The notes: generated from the letters alone by a model not told the origin. A stretch of DNA of 64,000 nucleotides from Delftia sp. PS-11 (GCF_029870285.1 NZ_JACSYA010000028.1:7121-71120), one strand, 5' to 3'. Shown: positions 35,570 through 44,837, numbered from the stretch's first letter. Numbers and translations are program-made.

Positions 35570-36550
35570 ATGCACAAGCGTTTTTTCACCACTGCCCTGG
35601 CTGCAGGCCTGCTGGGAGCTATGGCCCTGCCCGGCGCGATGGCCCAGGACAAATTCCCCGCCAAAAGCGTGCGCTGGATCGTGCCGTATGCCGCCGGCGG
35701 CGGCTCGGACTTTCTGGCCCGCACCATCGGCCAGGCCTGGGCGGGCCAGATCCACCAGAGCATCGTGGTGGACAACCGCCCGGGCGGCAACACGGCCATC
35801 GGCGCCTCGGAGACCGCCCGGGCGCCGGCCGACGGCTACACCGTGCTGTCCGCCGACAACGGCACCCTGGTCTTCAATCCCGTGCTCTACAAGAGCCTGA
35901 GCTACAGCCCCGGCCGCGACCTGGCACCGGTCACGCTGATGGGACGCTTTCCCATGATCCTGGTGGCCGGCCCCGGCATGTCCGCCGCCAGCGCCAGCGA
36001 GTTCTTCGCCCAGGCGCGGGCCAGCAAGGACGGCGTGAACTACGCCTCGGCAGGCGCCGGCAGCCCCCACCACCTGGCCATGGAGCTGCTCAAGGTGGAG
36101 GCCGGCCTGAAGCTGGTGCATGCGCCCTACCGGGGCGCAGCGCCAGCCCTGGGCGATGTGGCCGGAGGCCAGGTGCCCGTGATGATGGTGGATCTGGCCG
36201 CTGGCGCGGGCTTCATCAAGGGCGGCAAGGTGCGCCCCCTGGCCGTGGCCCATGCCACGCGCCTGCCCCAGTTGCCCGATGTGCCCACCTTCGCCGAACT
36301 GGGCCTGCCCCAGGTGCAGGCCGCGGCCCTGGTCGGGCTGGTGGCACCGGCCAAAACGCCGGCCCCGGTCATCGCCGCCCTGCACAAGCAGGTCGTGGCC
36401 GCCATCAACGAACCCGCCGTGCGCCAGAAGCTCGTCGATTTCGGCGTGGAGCCCGTAGGCAGCACGCCCGAGCAGTTCGCCGCGCTGCTGGCCAGCGAGA
36501 GCACGCGCTGGCACAAGCTGATCCGTGATCTGAACATCACCCTGGATTGA
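35570..36550 (+). CDS. Bug/TctC-family periplasmic solute-binding receptor
   Basis: 326 residues. Signal peptide MHKRFFTTALAAGLLGAMAL with AMAQD cleavage, then FPAKSVRWIVPYAAGGGSDFL, VVDNRPGGNTAIGASETARA, and APYRGAAPALGDVAGGQVPV, all Bug-family hallmarks. CGGAGAC lies eight bases before the ATG. It stands between a divergent IclR regulator and the P450 gene, so its ligand may be the P450 substrate or a related acid. Confidence 0.9.
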   Translation: MHKRFFTTALAAGLLGAMALPGAMAQDKFPAKSVRWIVPYAAGGGSDFLARTIGQAWAGQIHQSIVVDNRPGGNTAIGASETARAPADGYTVLSADNGTLVFNPVLYKSLSYSPGRDLAPVTLMGRFPMILVAGPGMSAASASEFFAQARASKDGVNYASAGAGSPHHLAMELLKVEAGLKLVHAPYRGAAPALGDVAGGQVPVMMVDLAAGAGFIKGGKVRPLAVAHATRLPQLPDVPTFAELGLPQVQAAALVGLVAPAKTPAPVIAALHKQVVAAINEPAVRQKLVDFGVEPVGSTPEQFAALLASESTRWHKLIRDLNITLD

Positions 36551-36614
36551 CGAAGCCCTCTGAGCAGATGGCACACGCCATCGCGCAAAGCGCACTGAAG
36601 ATTGACGCCATACC

Positions 36615-38966
36615 ATGACCGCCTCCGCAAGCTCCCCGGCCACGCACGCACGCTGCCCCATCGACCACCGCCAGCCCAGCGGCCAGACCGGCCCTACGGG
36701 CTGCCCCGTGAGCGCCGGCGCGGCAGGCTTCGACCCGTTCAGCGACGGCTACCAGCAGGATCCGCCCGAGTACCTGCGCTGGGCGCGTGAGCAGGAGCCG
36801 GTGTTCTACAGCCCGCTGCTGGGCTACTGGGTGGTCACGCGCTTTGACGACATCCAGGCCATCTTCCGCGACAACATCACCTTCAGCCCCTCGATCGCGC
36901 TGGAGAAGATCACGCCCACGGGCAAGCAGGCCAATGCCGTGCTGGCCTCCTACGGCTTCGCGCTGAACCGCACCCTGGTCAACGAGGACGAGCCTGCCCA
37001 CATGCCGCGCCGCCGCGCGCTGATGGAGCCTTTCACGCCCGAGGCGCTGCGCCACCACGAGCCCATGGTGCGCGAACTGGCGCGCGCCTACGTGGACCGT
37101 TTCATCGACGATGGCCGCGCCGACCTCGTGGACCAGATGCTCTGGGAAGTGCCTCTGACCGTGGCCCTGCACTTCCTGGGCGTGCCCGAAGAGGACATGG
37201 ACAGGCTGCGCGAATACTCCATCGCCCACACCGTCAACACCTGGGGCCGGCCCCGGCCCGAGCAGCAGGTGGCGGTGGCGCATGCGGTGGGCAACTTCTG
37301 GCAACTGGCTGGCAAGGTGCTGGCCAAGATGCGCGAGAACCCGGACGCGCCGGGCTGGATGCAGTACGGCATCCGCAAGCAAAAGGAGTTGCCCGAGGTC
37401 GTCACAGACTCCTACCTGCACTCCATGATGATGGCCGGCATCGTGGCCGCGCACGAGACCACGGCCAATGCCACGGCCAACGCCGTCAAGCTGCTGCTGC
37501 AGCACCCCGAGGCATGGCGGCAGATCTGCGAGAACCCCGCGCTGATTCCCAACGCCGTGGAGGAGTGCCTGCGCCACAACGGCTCGGTGGCCGCCTGGCG
37601 GCGCCTGGCCACGCGCGATGTGGTGATCGGCGGTGTGCCCGTGCCGGCGGGCAGCAAGCTGCTCATCGTCACCGCCTCGGCCAACCATGACGAGCAGCGC
37701 TTTGCCGATGCCGGCTTTTTTGACATCCACCGCGACAACGCGGGCGACCACCTGACCTTCGGCTATGGCGCGCACCAGTGCATGGGCAAGAACCTGGCGC
37801 GCATGGAAATGCAGATTTTCCTGGAGGAATTCACGCGCCGCCTGCCCCACATGCGGCTGGCCGAGCAGCGCTTCACCTATGTGCCCAACACCTCGTTCCG
37901 GGGACCCGAGCACCTGTGGGTGGAGTGGGACCCTGCCCTCAACCCCGAGCGCCGCGACCCGGCACGGCTGCAGGCGCGCCAGCCGGTGCGCATCGGCGAG
38001 GCCCTGCAGGGCGGCGCCAGCCGGCCCATGCGCGTGATCCGGGCCGAGCCTGCCGCCGACGGCGTGCTGCGCCTGCGCCTGCAGTCCGCCGACGGGCAGG
38101 CCTTGCCGCGCTGGACGCCGGGCGCGCACATCGACCTGCAGTGCGGCAGCACCGGCCTGTCGCGCGCCTACTCGCTGTGCGGCGATCTGCAGGACGGCTG
38201 CAGCTACGAAATCGCCGTGCAGCGCGAGGCATGCAGCCGGGGCGGATCGGCCTGGGTGCATGAGCAGCTGCGCAGCGGCGCCATCGTGCAGGTGCGGGGC
38301 CCGCGCAACCATTTCCCGCTCGACGAAAGCGCCAGCCATCTGATTTTGGTGGCTGGCGGCATCGGCATCACGCCCATCTCGGCCATGGCGCAGCGTGCCA
38401 AGGCACTGGGCATGTCCTACGAAATCCACTACAGCGGCCGGCGCCGCGCGGGCATGGCACTGCTGGCGCAACTGCAGGCCGCGCATGGCGGGCGGCTGCA
38501 TCTGTACATTGCCGAGGAGGGTCGGCGCGCCGACTATGCCGCCTTGCTGGCCACGCCGCGCAGCGGCGCGCGCATCCAGGCCTGCGGCCCGCAGCGCATG
38601 CTGCAAGGCCTGGAGGCAGCCAGCCGCCACTGGCCCGAGGACAGCCTGCGCGTGGAGCATTTCACCTCGGCGGCGGGCACGCTGGACCCAGCGAAGGAGC
38701 AGGCTTTCGAGGTCGAGCTGCGCGACTCGGCGCAGGTACTGCAGGTGCGCAGCGACCAGACGCTGCTGGATGCGCTGCGCGGCGCCGGCATCGCGGTGCA
38801 AAGCGACTGCCGCGAGGGACTGTGCGGCTCCTGCGAAGTGCCCGTGCTCGACGGCGAGGTGGACCACCGCGACCGGGTGCTCACCCGCAGCGAGCGGGCG
38901 GCCTGCACCAAGATGATGAGCTGCTGCTCACGCGCCCGAAACGGCCGGCTGGTGCTAGGCCTGTAG
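36615..38966 (+). CDS. Self-sufficient cytochrome P450 (CYP116B type): P450-FMN reductase-2Fe2S ferredoxin fusion
   Basis: 783 residues, matching CYP116B enzymes, which need only NAD(P)H and oxygen. The N-terminal P450 has the I-helix AGIVAAHETTANATANA, ExxR in EECLR, and the heme loop FGYGAHQCMGKNLAR with Cys389 as ligand. A phthalate-dioxygenase-reductase-like part follows from about residue 465: RAYSLCG for FMN, GGIGITPISAM for nucleotide. The C-terminal ferredoxin has Cys732, 737 and 740 (CREGLCGSC) and a distal Cys at 770/771. All cofactor ligands look intact. It follows the TctC gene by 64 bases, so the pair with the IclR gene looks like a substrate-inducible oxidation module. Substrate unknown; relatives oxidise thiocarbamates, alkyl aryl ethers and fatty acids. 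Confidence 0.95.
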   Translation: MTASASSPATHARCPIDHRQPSGQTGPTGCPVSAGAAGFDPFSDGYQQDPPEYLRWAREQEPVFYSPLLGYWVVTRFDDIQAIFRDNITFSPSIALEKITPTGKQANAVLASYGFALNRTLVNEDEPAHMPRRRALMEPFTPEALRHHEPMVRELARAYVDRFIDDGRADLVDQMLWEVPLTVALHFLGVPEEDMDRLREYSIAHTVNTWGRPRPEQQVAVAHAVGNFWQLAGKVLAKMRENPDAPGWMQYGIRKQKELPEVVTDSYLHSMMMAGIVAAHETTANATANAVKLLLQHPEAWRQICENPALIPNAVEECLRHNGSVAAWRRLATRDVVIGGVPVPAGSKLLIVTASANHDEQRFADAGFFDIHRDNAGDHLTFGYGAHQCMGKNLARMEMQIFLEEFTRRLPHMRLAEQRFTYVPNTSFRGPEHLWVEWDPALNPERRDPARLQARQPVRIGEALQGGASRPMRVIRAEPAADGVLRLRLQSADGQALPRWTPGAHIDLQCGSTGLSRAYSLCGDLQDGCSYEIAVQREACSRGGSAWVHEQLRSGAIVQVRGPRNHFPLDESASHLILVAGGIGITPISAMAQRAKALGMSYEIHYSGRRRAGMALLAQLQAAHGGRLHLYIAEEGRRADYAALLATPRSGARIQACGPQRMLQGLEAASRHWPEDSLRVEHFTSAAGTLDPAKEQAFEVELRDSAQVLQVRSDQTLLDALRGAGIAVQSDCREGLCGSCEVPVLDGEVDHRDRVLTRSERAACTKMMSCCSRARNGRLVLGL

Positions 38967-38975
38967 CCGACAGGC

Positions 38976-39014
38976 AAAAAACAAAAGCCCCAAGGCCGTC
39001 ATGGCAATGGGGCT
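38976..39014 (-). terminator. Intrinsic terminator of the small leftward transcript
   Basis: Read leftward, AGCCCCA (39014-39008) pairs with TGGGGCT (38992-38986) across a 15-base loop and is followed by TTTGTTTTTT (38985-38976). Orientation serves the 25-codon ORF unit; it may also help end P450 transcription from the other side. Confidence 0.85.
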
Positions 39015-39059
39015 ATCGCGTCGGTGGGCACGCGTGGCGCGCGCCTGCCTCCAACCGGC

Positions 39060-39137
39060 TTACTGGTTGGCGATTTCGAGTTCAGCCTGGCGGGCTTGCT
39101 GGATGAAGCTGATCAGGGAATGGATTGCTTGGCGCAT
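39060..39137 (-). CDS. 25-residue small ORF in its own transcription unit
   Basis: Encodes 25 residues, MRQAIHSLISFIQQARQAEL plus EIANQ, which would form one amphipathic helix. AAGGAA precedes the ATG by nine bases. A strong promoter lies about 100 bases upstream and an intrinsic terminator about 45 bases downstream, so the predicted transcript is about 250 nt. It could be a small protein, a leader peptide or simply an sRNA. I do not recognise the family. Antisense frames across the same DNA lack ribosome sites. Confidence 0.65.
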   Translation of the reverse strand: MRQAIHSLISFIQQARQAELEIANQ

Positions 39138-39236
39138 GGCGGAGTTCCTTAATGAGACGCTCAACAATCACTGGCGGCAGGCATCTCAACTGCCGCGAAT
39201 GCCGGGAAAACCCTCTTAGTGTTAACCCTTAGGATA

Positions 39237-39265
39237 AGTATAAACCACTAGATTGCGGAATGCAA
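39237..39265 (-). promoter_or_regulatory. Sigma-70 promoter of the small leftward unit
   Basis: Leftward TTGCAT (39265-39260) and TATACT (39242-39237) are separated by exactly 17 bases. The start point would be near 39230, giving a 5' leader of about 90 bases before the small ORF. The motif pair is the best sigma-70 match seen in this part of the window. Confidence 0.75.
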
Positions 39266-39288
39266 ATGCAAAAGGTGGCAGGCGTGGG

Positions 39289-39858
39289 ATGATTCGGGGG
39301 ATGAAAGCGTCCACCGCCCCATTGGCCGCATGGCACATCGAGCCGTTGAACCCGGCCGAAGCGCCCTGGCCGCTGCTGCTCTCCGCCGATCCCTCGCGCG
39401 AGAAGGTGCGCGGCTATCTGGCGGGCTCCACCTGCTTTGCCGCGCGCGAGTCCTTCCAGCGCGAAGGCCAGCCCCCACGGCCCGGCGGGCGTGGCGAAGT
39501 GCTGGGCCTGTGCGTGCTGGTGGCGCTGCGCGCCAGCGTGGAAGACGGCAGCCCGCCCGCCTGGGAGCTGATGAACATTGCAGTCACCGAGACACTGCAC
39601 AACCGTGGCCTGGGCACGGCGCTGCTGCGCCGGGCCATCGAGTGGGCACGCTCGCAGGGTGCGCCCCGTCTTGAGGTGGGAACCGGCACCTTCGGCGATC
39701 AGCTGGTCTTCTACCAGCGCGCCGGCTTTCGCGTGACGGGCATCAAGCGCGACTTCTTTCTCAAGCACTACACCACCCAGCTATGGGAGCGCGGTGTGCA
39801 GCACCGGGACATGCTGCGGCTGACGCTGAACTTCCCCTCGAACAGTTCAGGCGGCTGA
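39289..39858 (+). CDS. GNAT-family N-acetyltransferase
   Basis: About 189 residues from ATG 39289; an ATG at 39301 is also possible. The acetyl-CoA site is AVTETLHNRGLGTALLRRAIEWARSQG (about residues 100-125, RGLGTA loop) and the C-terminal FYQRAGFRVTGIKRDFF is the usual beta-bulge/Tyr segment. Substrate unknown. The 3' end overlaps the convergent PIN gene by 12 bases. Confidence 0.85.
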   Translation: MIRGMKASTAPLAAWHIEPLNPAEAPWPLLLSADPSREKVRGYLAGSTCFAARESFQREGQPPRPGGRGEVLGLCVLVALRASVEDGSPPAWELMNIAVTETLHNRGLGTALLRRAIEWARSQGAPRLEVGTGTFGDQLVFYQRAGFRVTGIKRDFFLKHYTTQLWERGVQHRDMLRLTLNFPSNSSGG

Positions 39859-40332
39859 CTCGGCGGCTTCGGCCATCAGGATATTGCCCACGGTCGCACC
39901 CAGGCCCGCCACACGCTTGCGCAGCTTGAGCACGGCCTTGTCCTTGCTGATCAGGAGCGCCCGGTGCTGGCTGGCCAGGTCCAGGAAATGCTGGTCGTCG
40001 GGGTCGGTGCAGGCAAAGCGGATGCGCGGCGCATCGCCGACATATTCGACGGCCTCGTCGAACGCCGCAAGTACGCCTTCGGCGGTCTTGCCATAGAAAC
40101 TGACGCGCGGCGCGATCTGGCTGTAGTGCAGCACGCGTTCGAGTTCGGTGCGCTGGGCCTGGTCGGCGATCCAGCGCAGCCGCCCCTGCTGCACAAGCTC
40201 GCGGATGGGCGGGATGTGCGGGTCATCGAAGATCAGCATATCCAGCACCACATTGGTATCCAGCACCACGGGGCGCGGCTGGGGTCCTTCGTAGCCGTCA
40301 TTGCACTGCGGCCAGCGCAGCACGATCTTCAT
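39847..40332 (-). CDS. PIN-domain protein (putative toxin COG1569 family)
   Basis: 161 residues. VVLDTNVVLDMLIFDD holds the first PIN-domain acidic residue; RTELERVL, CTDPDDQHFLDLA (second and third acidic residues) and LLISKDKAVL follow in the expected order, so the metal site looks complete. PIN proteins are Mg-dependent RNases. The ATG overlaps the stop of the rRNA methyltransferase by four bases and no antitoxin gene is adjacent, which argues for a housekeeping RNA role over a toxin-antitoxin unit. Confidence 0.8.
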   Translation of the reverse strand: MKIVLRWPQCNDGYEGPQPRPVVLDTNVVLDMLIFDDPHIPPIRELVQQGRLRWIADQAQRTELERVLHYSQIAPRVSFYGKTAEGVLAAFDEAVEYVGDAPRIRFACTDPDDQHFLDLASQHRALLISKDKAVLKLRKRVAGLGATVGNILMAEAAESAA

Positions 40333-41609
40333 GCGGCAGCGCCCCCGCCTGGCACTTCGCTGTCCTTGCGGGGCTTGACCGCGCCCCGGATCATGTCGAA
40401 GCGGAACAGCCGGCACTCGATGGGGCCGTTCCACATCGGCGTGCGGCGGGCCTCCTTCAGGCGCATCTTGCCGGGCAGCTTGAGGTCGGGCGTCAGCATC
40501 CAGCCGCTCCAGCCGCTGTAGTTCTTCTTCCAGTGGGCCGCCAACTGGCTGAAGAACTCCACGCCGTCCTCGGTCTGGGCGGTTTCGCGGCCTGCGCGCT
40601 CCACCTGGCCCATGCGCTCGGCGGCATTGCGGCCGGCAGAGCCGGCGGCGGCAATGCGCTCGCCATAGGGCGGGTTCAGCAGCAGGATGCCCGGCTGCTC
40701 GCACGGGGGCATGCGCTGCAGCGCATCGCCGCCGCGCAGCTGCACGGTCTTGCCCACGCCCGCGCGGTCGGCATTGCGCTGGGCAAAATCCACCATGCGG
40801 TGCGACACATCCGAGCCGTAGATGCCCACAGGGCTCTCGGGCAGGATGGCGGCCTCGGACTCGTCGAGCATGGCCTCCCAGACATGCCGCTGGAAAGGCA
40901 CGAGCTTCTCGAACGCAAAGCGCCGCAGGATGCCGGCAGGAATGCGCCGTGCGATCTGCGCCGCCTCGATGACCACCGTGCCGCTGCCGCAGCAGGGGTC
41001 ATACAACGGCTGAGGGTCGCTGCCATGCGGCTCCCAGCCGGTGGCGGCGATCATGGCGGCGGCCAGGGTTTCCTTGAGCGGCGCATCGCCCTTGTCCTCG
41101 CGCCAGCCGCGCTTGAACAGCGCCTCGCCCGAGGTATCGATGTAGATGGTGGCCTCATCCGTGGTCAGGTGCAGGTGCACGCGCACGTCCGGCTGGCGCG
41201 TCTCCACATCAGGGCGCACACCCTTCTTGGCCCGGAAGCGGTCGGCAATCGCGTCCTTGACACGCAGCGCTGCGAAGTTGAGGCTGGTCAGCGGGCTGTG
41301 CTGGGCCGTGACCTCGATCTTGAAGCTCTCGCGCGGAGAGAACCAGATCTCCCAGGCCACCTCGCTGGCGGCACGGTACAGATCGTTCTCGTTGCGGTAC
41401 AGCGTCTGCGACAGCTGCACCAGCACGCGCTGGGCCAGACGGCTGTGCAGGTTCAGCAGCATGGCGTCGCGCCACAGGCCGCGCACCATCACGCCGCCGC
41501 GCCCGACCATGAGGTCATGGCCGCTCAGGCCCGTGATCGCGTGGACCTCGTCGGCCAGAAAGCCCTCGACGCCAGCGGCGCAGGGCAAAAACAGATGCAA
41601 TTGGTTCAT
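40329..41609 (-). CDS. THUMP-domain class I RNA methyltransferase (RlmL/RlmK-N-like)
   Basis: 426 residues. An N-terminal ferredoxin-like/THUMP region (LHLFLPCAAGVEGFLADEV; VHLHLTTDEATIYIDTSGEALFKRGWRE) is followed by a Rossmann methyltransferase with DPCCGSGTVVIEAAQIA for AdoMet and the N6/N2-guanine catalytic LLNPPYGERI. This is the layout of the 23S rRNA m2G2445 enzyme (N-terminal half of E. coli RlmL). The ATG at 41609 begins at the conserved MNQLHLFLP. It is coupled to the PIN gene downstream. Confidence 0.9.
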   Translation of the reverse strand: MNQLHLFLPCAAGVEGFLADEVHAITGLSGHDLMVGRGGVMVRGLWRDAMLLNLHSRLAQRVLVQLSQTLYRNENDLYRAASEVAWEIWFSPRESFKIEVTAQHSPLTSLNFAALRVKDAIADRFRAKKGVRPDVETRQPDVRVHLHLTTDEATIYIDTSGEALFKRGWREDKGDAPLKETLAAAMIAATGWEPHGSDPQPLYDPCCGSGTVVIEAAQIARRIPAGILRRFAFEKLVPFQRHVWEAMLDESEAAILPESPVGIYGSDVSHRMVDFAQRNADRAGVGKTVQLRGGDALQRMPPCEQPGILLLNPPYGERIAAAGSAGRNAAERMGQVERAGRETAQTEDGVEFFSQLAAHWKKNYSGWSGWMLTPDLKLPGKMRLKEARRTPMWNGPIECRLFRFDMIRGAVKPRKDSEVPGGGAAA

Positions 41610-41724
41610 AGCTTGGGTGCCGAGCATACGCCCACCGCGATTCCCCGCGCATGCGCCAGACGAAAGCCGCTTGCATGGACGCCCGCGCAGGCCTACAGTG
41701 GATACAACTGCAAGGGAGAGACGC

Positions 41725-42795
41725 ATGGAAACACGCCACCTTCCCACACGGACCGCCTTTCTCGGCGCTGCCCAGGCTGCACGCCTGGTGGCCCGCCATG
41801 GCCCGGGCCGCTGCCTGCAGGGCCTGGCGCAGGCCATCGAGGCCGACTTCGCGCGCTGGCCCGACTTCGAGAAATCGGCGCGCATCGCCCACCACTCCCT
41901 GGGCGGCGTGATCGAGCTGATGCCCGTCTGCGACGAGCAGGACTATGCCTTCAAGTACGTCAACGGCCACCCCGGCAACCGGCTGCAGGGCCTGCCGACA
42001 GTGATGGCCTTCGGCGCGCTGGCCGACATGGCCACGGGCATGCCCATCTTCCTGGCCGACCTGACGCTGGTCACGGCCCTGCGCACAGCCGCGACCTCGG
42101 CGCTGGCAGCGCGCCATCTGGCACGGCCCGGCAGCCGCTGCATGGCGCTGATCGGCGCGGGCTCGCAGGCCGAATTCCAGGCCCTGGCCTTCACCGAACT
42201 GCTGGGCATCGAGCAACTGCGGGTGTTCGATCTGGACCCAGCCACCATGGACAAGCTCGCGGACAACCTGGGCCATGCCGGCATCGCCGCTGCGCGCATC
42301 ACCCGCTGCGCCAGCAGCCGCGAGGCGCTGGACGGCGCCGACATCGTGACCACGGTCACGGCTGCCAAGCGCCGCCAGGCCGTGATCGCCGACGCCGACG
42401 TCCGCCCCGGCATGCACATCAACGCCGTGGGCGGCGACGGCCCCGGCAAGACCGAGCTGCCTGTGGAGCTGCTGCAGCGCTGCCGCATCTTCGTCGAATA
42501 CCCGCCACAGACCCGGGTGGAGGGCGAAATCCAGCAGTTGCCCGCCGACGCGCCCGTCAGCGAGCTGTGGCAGGTCATCACCGGCCAGGCCCCCGGGCGC
42601 ACCCAGGACGACCAGATCACGCTGTTCGACTCGGTGGGCTTTGCGCTGGAAGACTTCGCTGCGCTGCGCTGGCTGCATGCGCTGGCCCGCGATGCCGGCA
42701 TGCTGCAGCCGCTGGACCTGGTGCCCGCGCTGGCCGACCCGCGCGACCTGTACCGGCTGGTGCGCGATGCGGCGCACCTGGACAGCCGGGCCTGA
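41725..42795 (+). CDS. Ornithine cyclodeaminase / mu-crystallin family protein
   Basis: 356 residues. The NAD-binding loop LIGAGSQAEFQALAF (about residues 142-156), DIVTTVTAAKRRQ and INAVGGDGPGKTELP are family hallmarks. Ornithine cyclodeaminase turns ornithine into proline and ammonia. With arginase encoded 33 bases downstream, the pair would convert arginine to urea and proline, which supports this role over an imine reductase. AGGGAGAG sets the start. Confidence 0.88.
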   Translation: METRHLPTRTAFLGAAQAARLVARHGPGRCLQGLAQAIEADFARWPDFEKSARIAHHSLGGVIELMPVCDEQDYAFKYVNGHPGNRLQGLPTVMAFGALADMATGMPIFLADLTLVTALRTAATSALAARHLARPGSRCMALIGAGSQAEFQALAFTELLGIEQLRVFDLDPATMDKLADNLGHAGIAAARITRCASSREALDGADIVTTVTAAKRRQAVIADADVRPGMHINAVGGDGPGKTELPVELLQRCRIFVEYPPQTRVEGEIQQLPADAPVSELWQVITGQAPGRTQDDQITLFDSVGFALEDFAALRWLHALARDAGMLQPLDLVPALADPRDLYRLVRDAAHLDSRA

Positions 42796-42828
42796 GGCCA
42801 GGCCAAGGCACCACAGGACGCCACGCCC

Positions 42829-43761
42829 ATGGCCTGCGCCCCCACACTGCGCCTCATCGGCGCGCCCACCGACATCGGCGCCAGCCGCCTGGGCAGCGCC
42901 ATGGGGCCGGACGCGCTGCGCGTAGCCGGCCTGGGGCCGGCCCTGCGCCGGCTCGGCCGCCGGGTACATGACACCGGCAACCTGGCGGGCCCCCCCAATC
43001 CGCAGGCACCGCCCGAGCAGGGGCTGCGCCACCTGGCACCGGCACGCGCCTGGATGGAGTCCGTGCACCAGGCCGTGGGCCAGGCCCTGGCCGATGGCGA
43101 GCTGCCGCTGATGCTGGGCGGGGACCACAGCCTGGCCATGGGCTCGATCGGCGCCGTGGCGGCCCATTGCCGGCGCCAGGGCCGCGCACTGCGCGTGGTC
43201 TGGCTGGACGCCCATGCCGACTGCAATACGCCCGAGATATCGCCCAGCGGCAACCTGCATGGCATGCCCGTGGCCAGCCTCTGCGGCCTGGGGCCGGGGC
43301 CGCTGACCGCGCTGTCCGGCGGCACGGTACCGGCGCTCGATGCATCCACGCTGTGCCAGATCGGCCTGCGCAGCGTCGATGACCAGGAAAAACGCCTGCT
43401 GTACGCGCTGGGCATCGAGGTCTACGACATGCGTGCCATTGACGAGCTGGGCATGCGTGAGGTCATGCGCCGCGCGCTCGTCGGCCTCGAAGGCAGCAGC
43501 ACCCATCTGCACCTGAGCTTTGACGTGGACTTCCTGGACCCGGACATCGCCCCCGGCACGGGCACGCCCGTGCGCGGCGGCCCCAGCTACCGCGAAGCCC
43601 AGCTGTGCATGGAAATGCTGGCCGACACGGGCCGCCTGGGGTCCCTGGACCTGGTGGAGCTCAACCCTGCGCGGGACCTGTGCAACCAGACGGCCGAACT
43701 GGTCGTGGACCTGCTGGAGAGCCTGTTCGGCAAAAGCACGCTGGTACGGCCAGACCGCTGA
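42829..43761 (+). CDS. rocF: Arginase
   Basis: 310 residues. Ureohydrolase motifs with all manganese ligands: GGDHSLAMGS, WLDAHADCNTP and SFDVDFLDPDIAPGTGTPV. LIGAPTDIGASRLGSAMGPDALR near the start is specific to arginase over agmatinase. It hydrolyses arginine to ornithine and urea, feeding the ornithine cyclodeaminase encoded just upstream. Confidence 0.93.
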   Translation: MACAPTLRLIGAPTDIGASRLGSAMGPDALRVAGLGPALRRLGRRVHDTGNLAGPPNPQAPPEQGLRHLAPARAWMESVHQAVGQALADGELPLMLGGDHSLAMGSIGAVAAHCRRQGRALRVVWLDAHADCNTPEISPSGNLHGMPVASLCGLGPGPLTALSGGTVPALDASTLCQIGLRSVDDQEKRLLYALGIEVYDMRAIDELGMREVMRRALVGLEGSSTHLHLSFDVDFLDPDIAPGTGTPVRGGPSYREAQLCMEMLADTGRLGSLDLVELNPARDLCNQTAELVVDLLESLFGKSTLVRPDR

Positions 43762-43786
43762 AGCGGTACATCCTGGCCATGCCCGT

Positions 43787-44830
43787 TCATGCCGGCGCCA
43801 GCGAAACGCGCCAGCCCGTGCCCTGCGCCTGCACCGCAAAGCGCACGGGCAGAAACTGCGCGATCACCGCGAAATTGCTGTGCGCATGCGCCGTCAGCTG
43901 CGTGCAGGTGTAGCAGGCTGCGCGGGCACTGCGCCAGACAGCCAGCGCCAGCGGCAGCGCCCACTGGTCGGCCAGATGCGGCCCCAGCGCCGCCTGCCCC
44001 TGCTGGTAGCGGCGCACCTCGGCGGCTAGGCCACGGGCCACCGTCTCGGCGCTGACGCCCTTGGTGCCGAACTGCGTGAACACCTCGCACAGGTGTTCGT
44101 ACTCCAGTGTGGCCAGCAGCGCATTGCCGGGCCCCTCATGCTGGCGCGTGGCGGCCACATGCAACTGCTCCTGTGTCCAGCCCAATGCCCGGCCCAGCTG
44201 CTCCAGCTCGCGCAGCGCCACCGTGCGCGGCAGCGCAGGCGCAAAACATTCGGCATGGCTGGCCACAGGGTCGCCGCGCTCGGTCAGGTCAAAGGGCTGC
44301 AGTCCATCGCCCGCAGGCCGCAAGACCGCCTCGATCTCGCCACCGCCCGCCGGATAAAAGCCCATGCGGTGCAGCCGCAGTTGCGAGTGTGCGCCCAGCC
44401 TGTGCAGCAGCGGCGCATAGCTGCGCTCCAGGAAGTGGAACGGCGGCGCCGCCGGGTTGTGGGTTCCGCCCCCCAGGCTCAGGCGGCTTTCGCCATCGGC
44501 CAGCATCAGCGCCGGCCACAGCGTCTGCAGCAGCAGGGTGCAACTGCCTGCCGAAGCGATCGCGAAGCGGTACGTCCCCGCGCGCACCGGACCCGGCGCG
44601 AACCGCAGGGACTGGGAATTGAGCTCGGCCCCCTGCATCTGCGCACCGCAGATTTCTGCCGAGGCATTGACGCAGGCCAGATGCTGACGCATCAGGCCGG
44701 GCCGTGCCCGCCCGGCGCGGATGCGCTGCATCGCAAAAGGCCGGCCCGTGCACATGGACAGCGCCAGCGCCGTGCGCAGCATCTGCCCACCGCCCTCCCC
44801 GGCGGATCCGTCGATCTCGATCATGTCCAT
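43787..44830 (-). CDS. rtcA: RNA 3'-terminal phosphate cyclase RtcA
   Basis: 347 residues. RtcA uses ATP to convert an RNA 3'-phosphate into a 2',3'-cyclic phosphate. Motifs: IEIDGSAGEGGGQMLRTALA (residues 4-23), RAGRARPGLMRQH, SAGSCTLLLQTLWPAL, and GPHLADQWALPLAL with the His that carries AMP in the family. The start is one of two ATGs (44830 or 44824); it lies seven bases after the RlaP stop. Last gene of the rtc operon. Confidence 0.95.
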   Translation of the reverse strand: MDMIEIDGSAGEGGGQMLRTALALSMCTGRPFAMQRIRAGRARPGLMRQHLACVNASAEICGAQMQGAELNSQSLRFAPGPVRAGTYRFAIASAGSCTLLLQTLWPALMLADGESRLSLGGGTHNPAAPPFHFLERSYAPLLHRLGAHSQLRLHRMGFYPAGGGEIEAVLRPAGDGLQPFDLTERGDPVASHAECFAPALPRTVALRELEQLGRALGWTQEQLHVAATRQHEGPGNALLATLEYEHLCEVFTQFGTKGVSAETVARGLAAEVRRYQQGQAALGPHLADQWALPLALAVWRSARAACYTCTQLTAHAHSNFAVIAQFLPVRFAVQAQGTGWRVSLAPA

Positions 44831-44837
44831 GTCCTTG

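Noticed and set aside
36537..38867. 776-residue frame antisense to the P450 fusion
   Set aside because: Shadow frame; the P450 strand has heme, FMN and iron-sulfur motifs in order.
39847..40332. PIN toxin of a toxin-antitoxin pair
   Set aside because: No small antitoxin gene is adjacent; it is translationally coupled to an rRNA methyltransferase.
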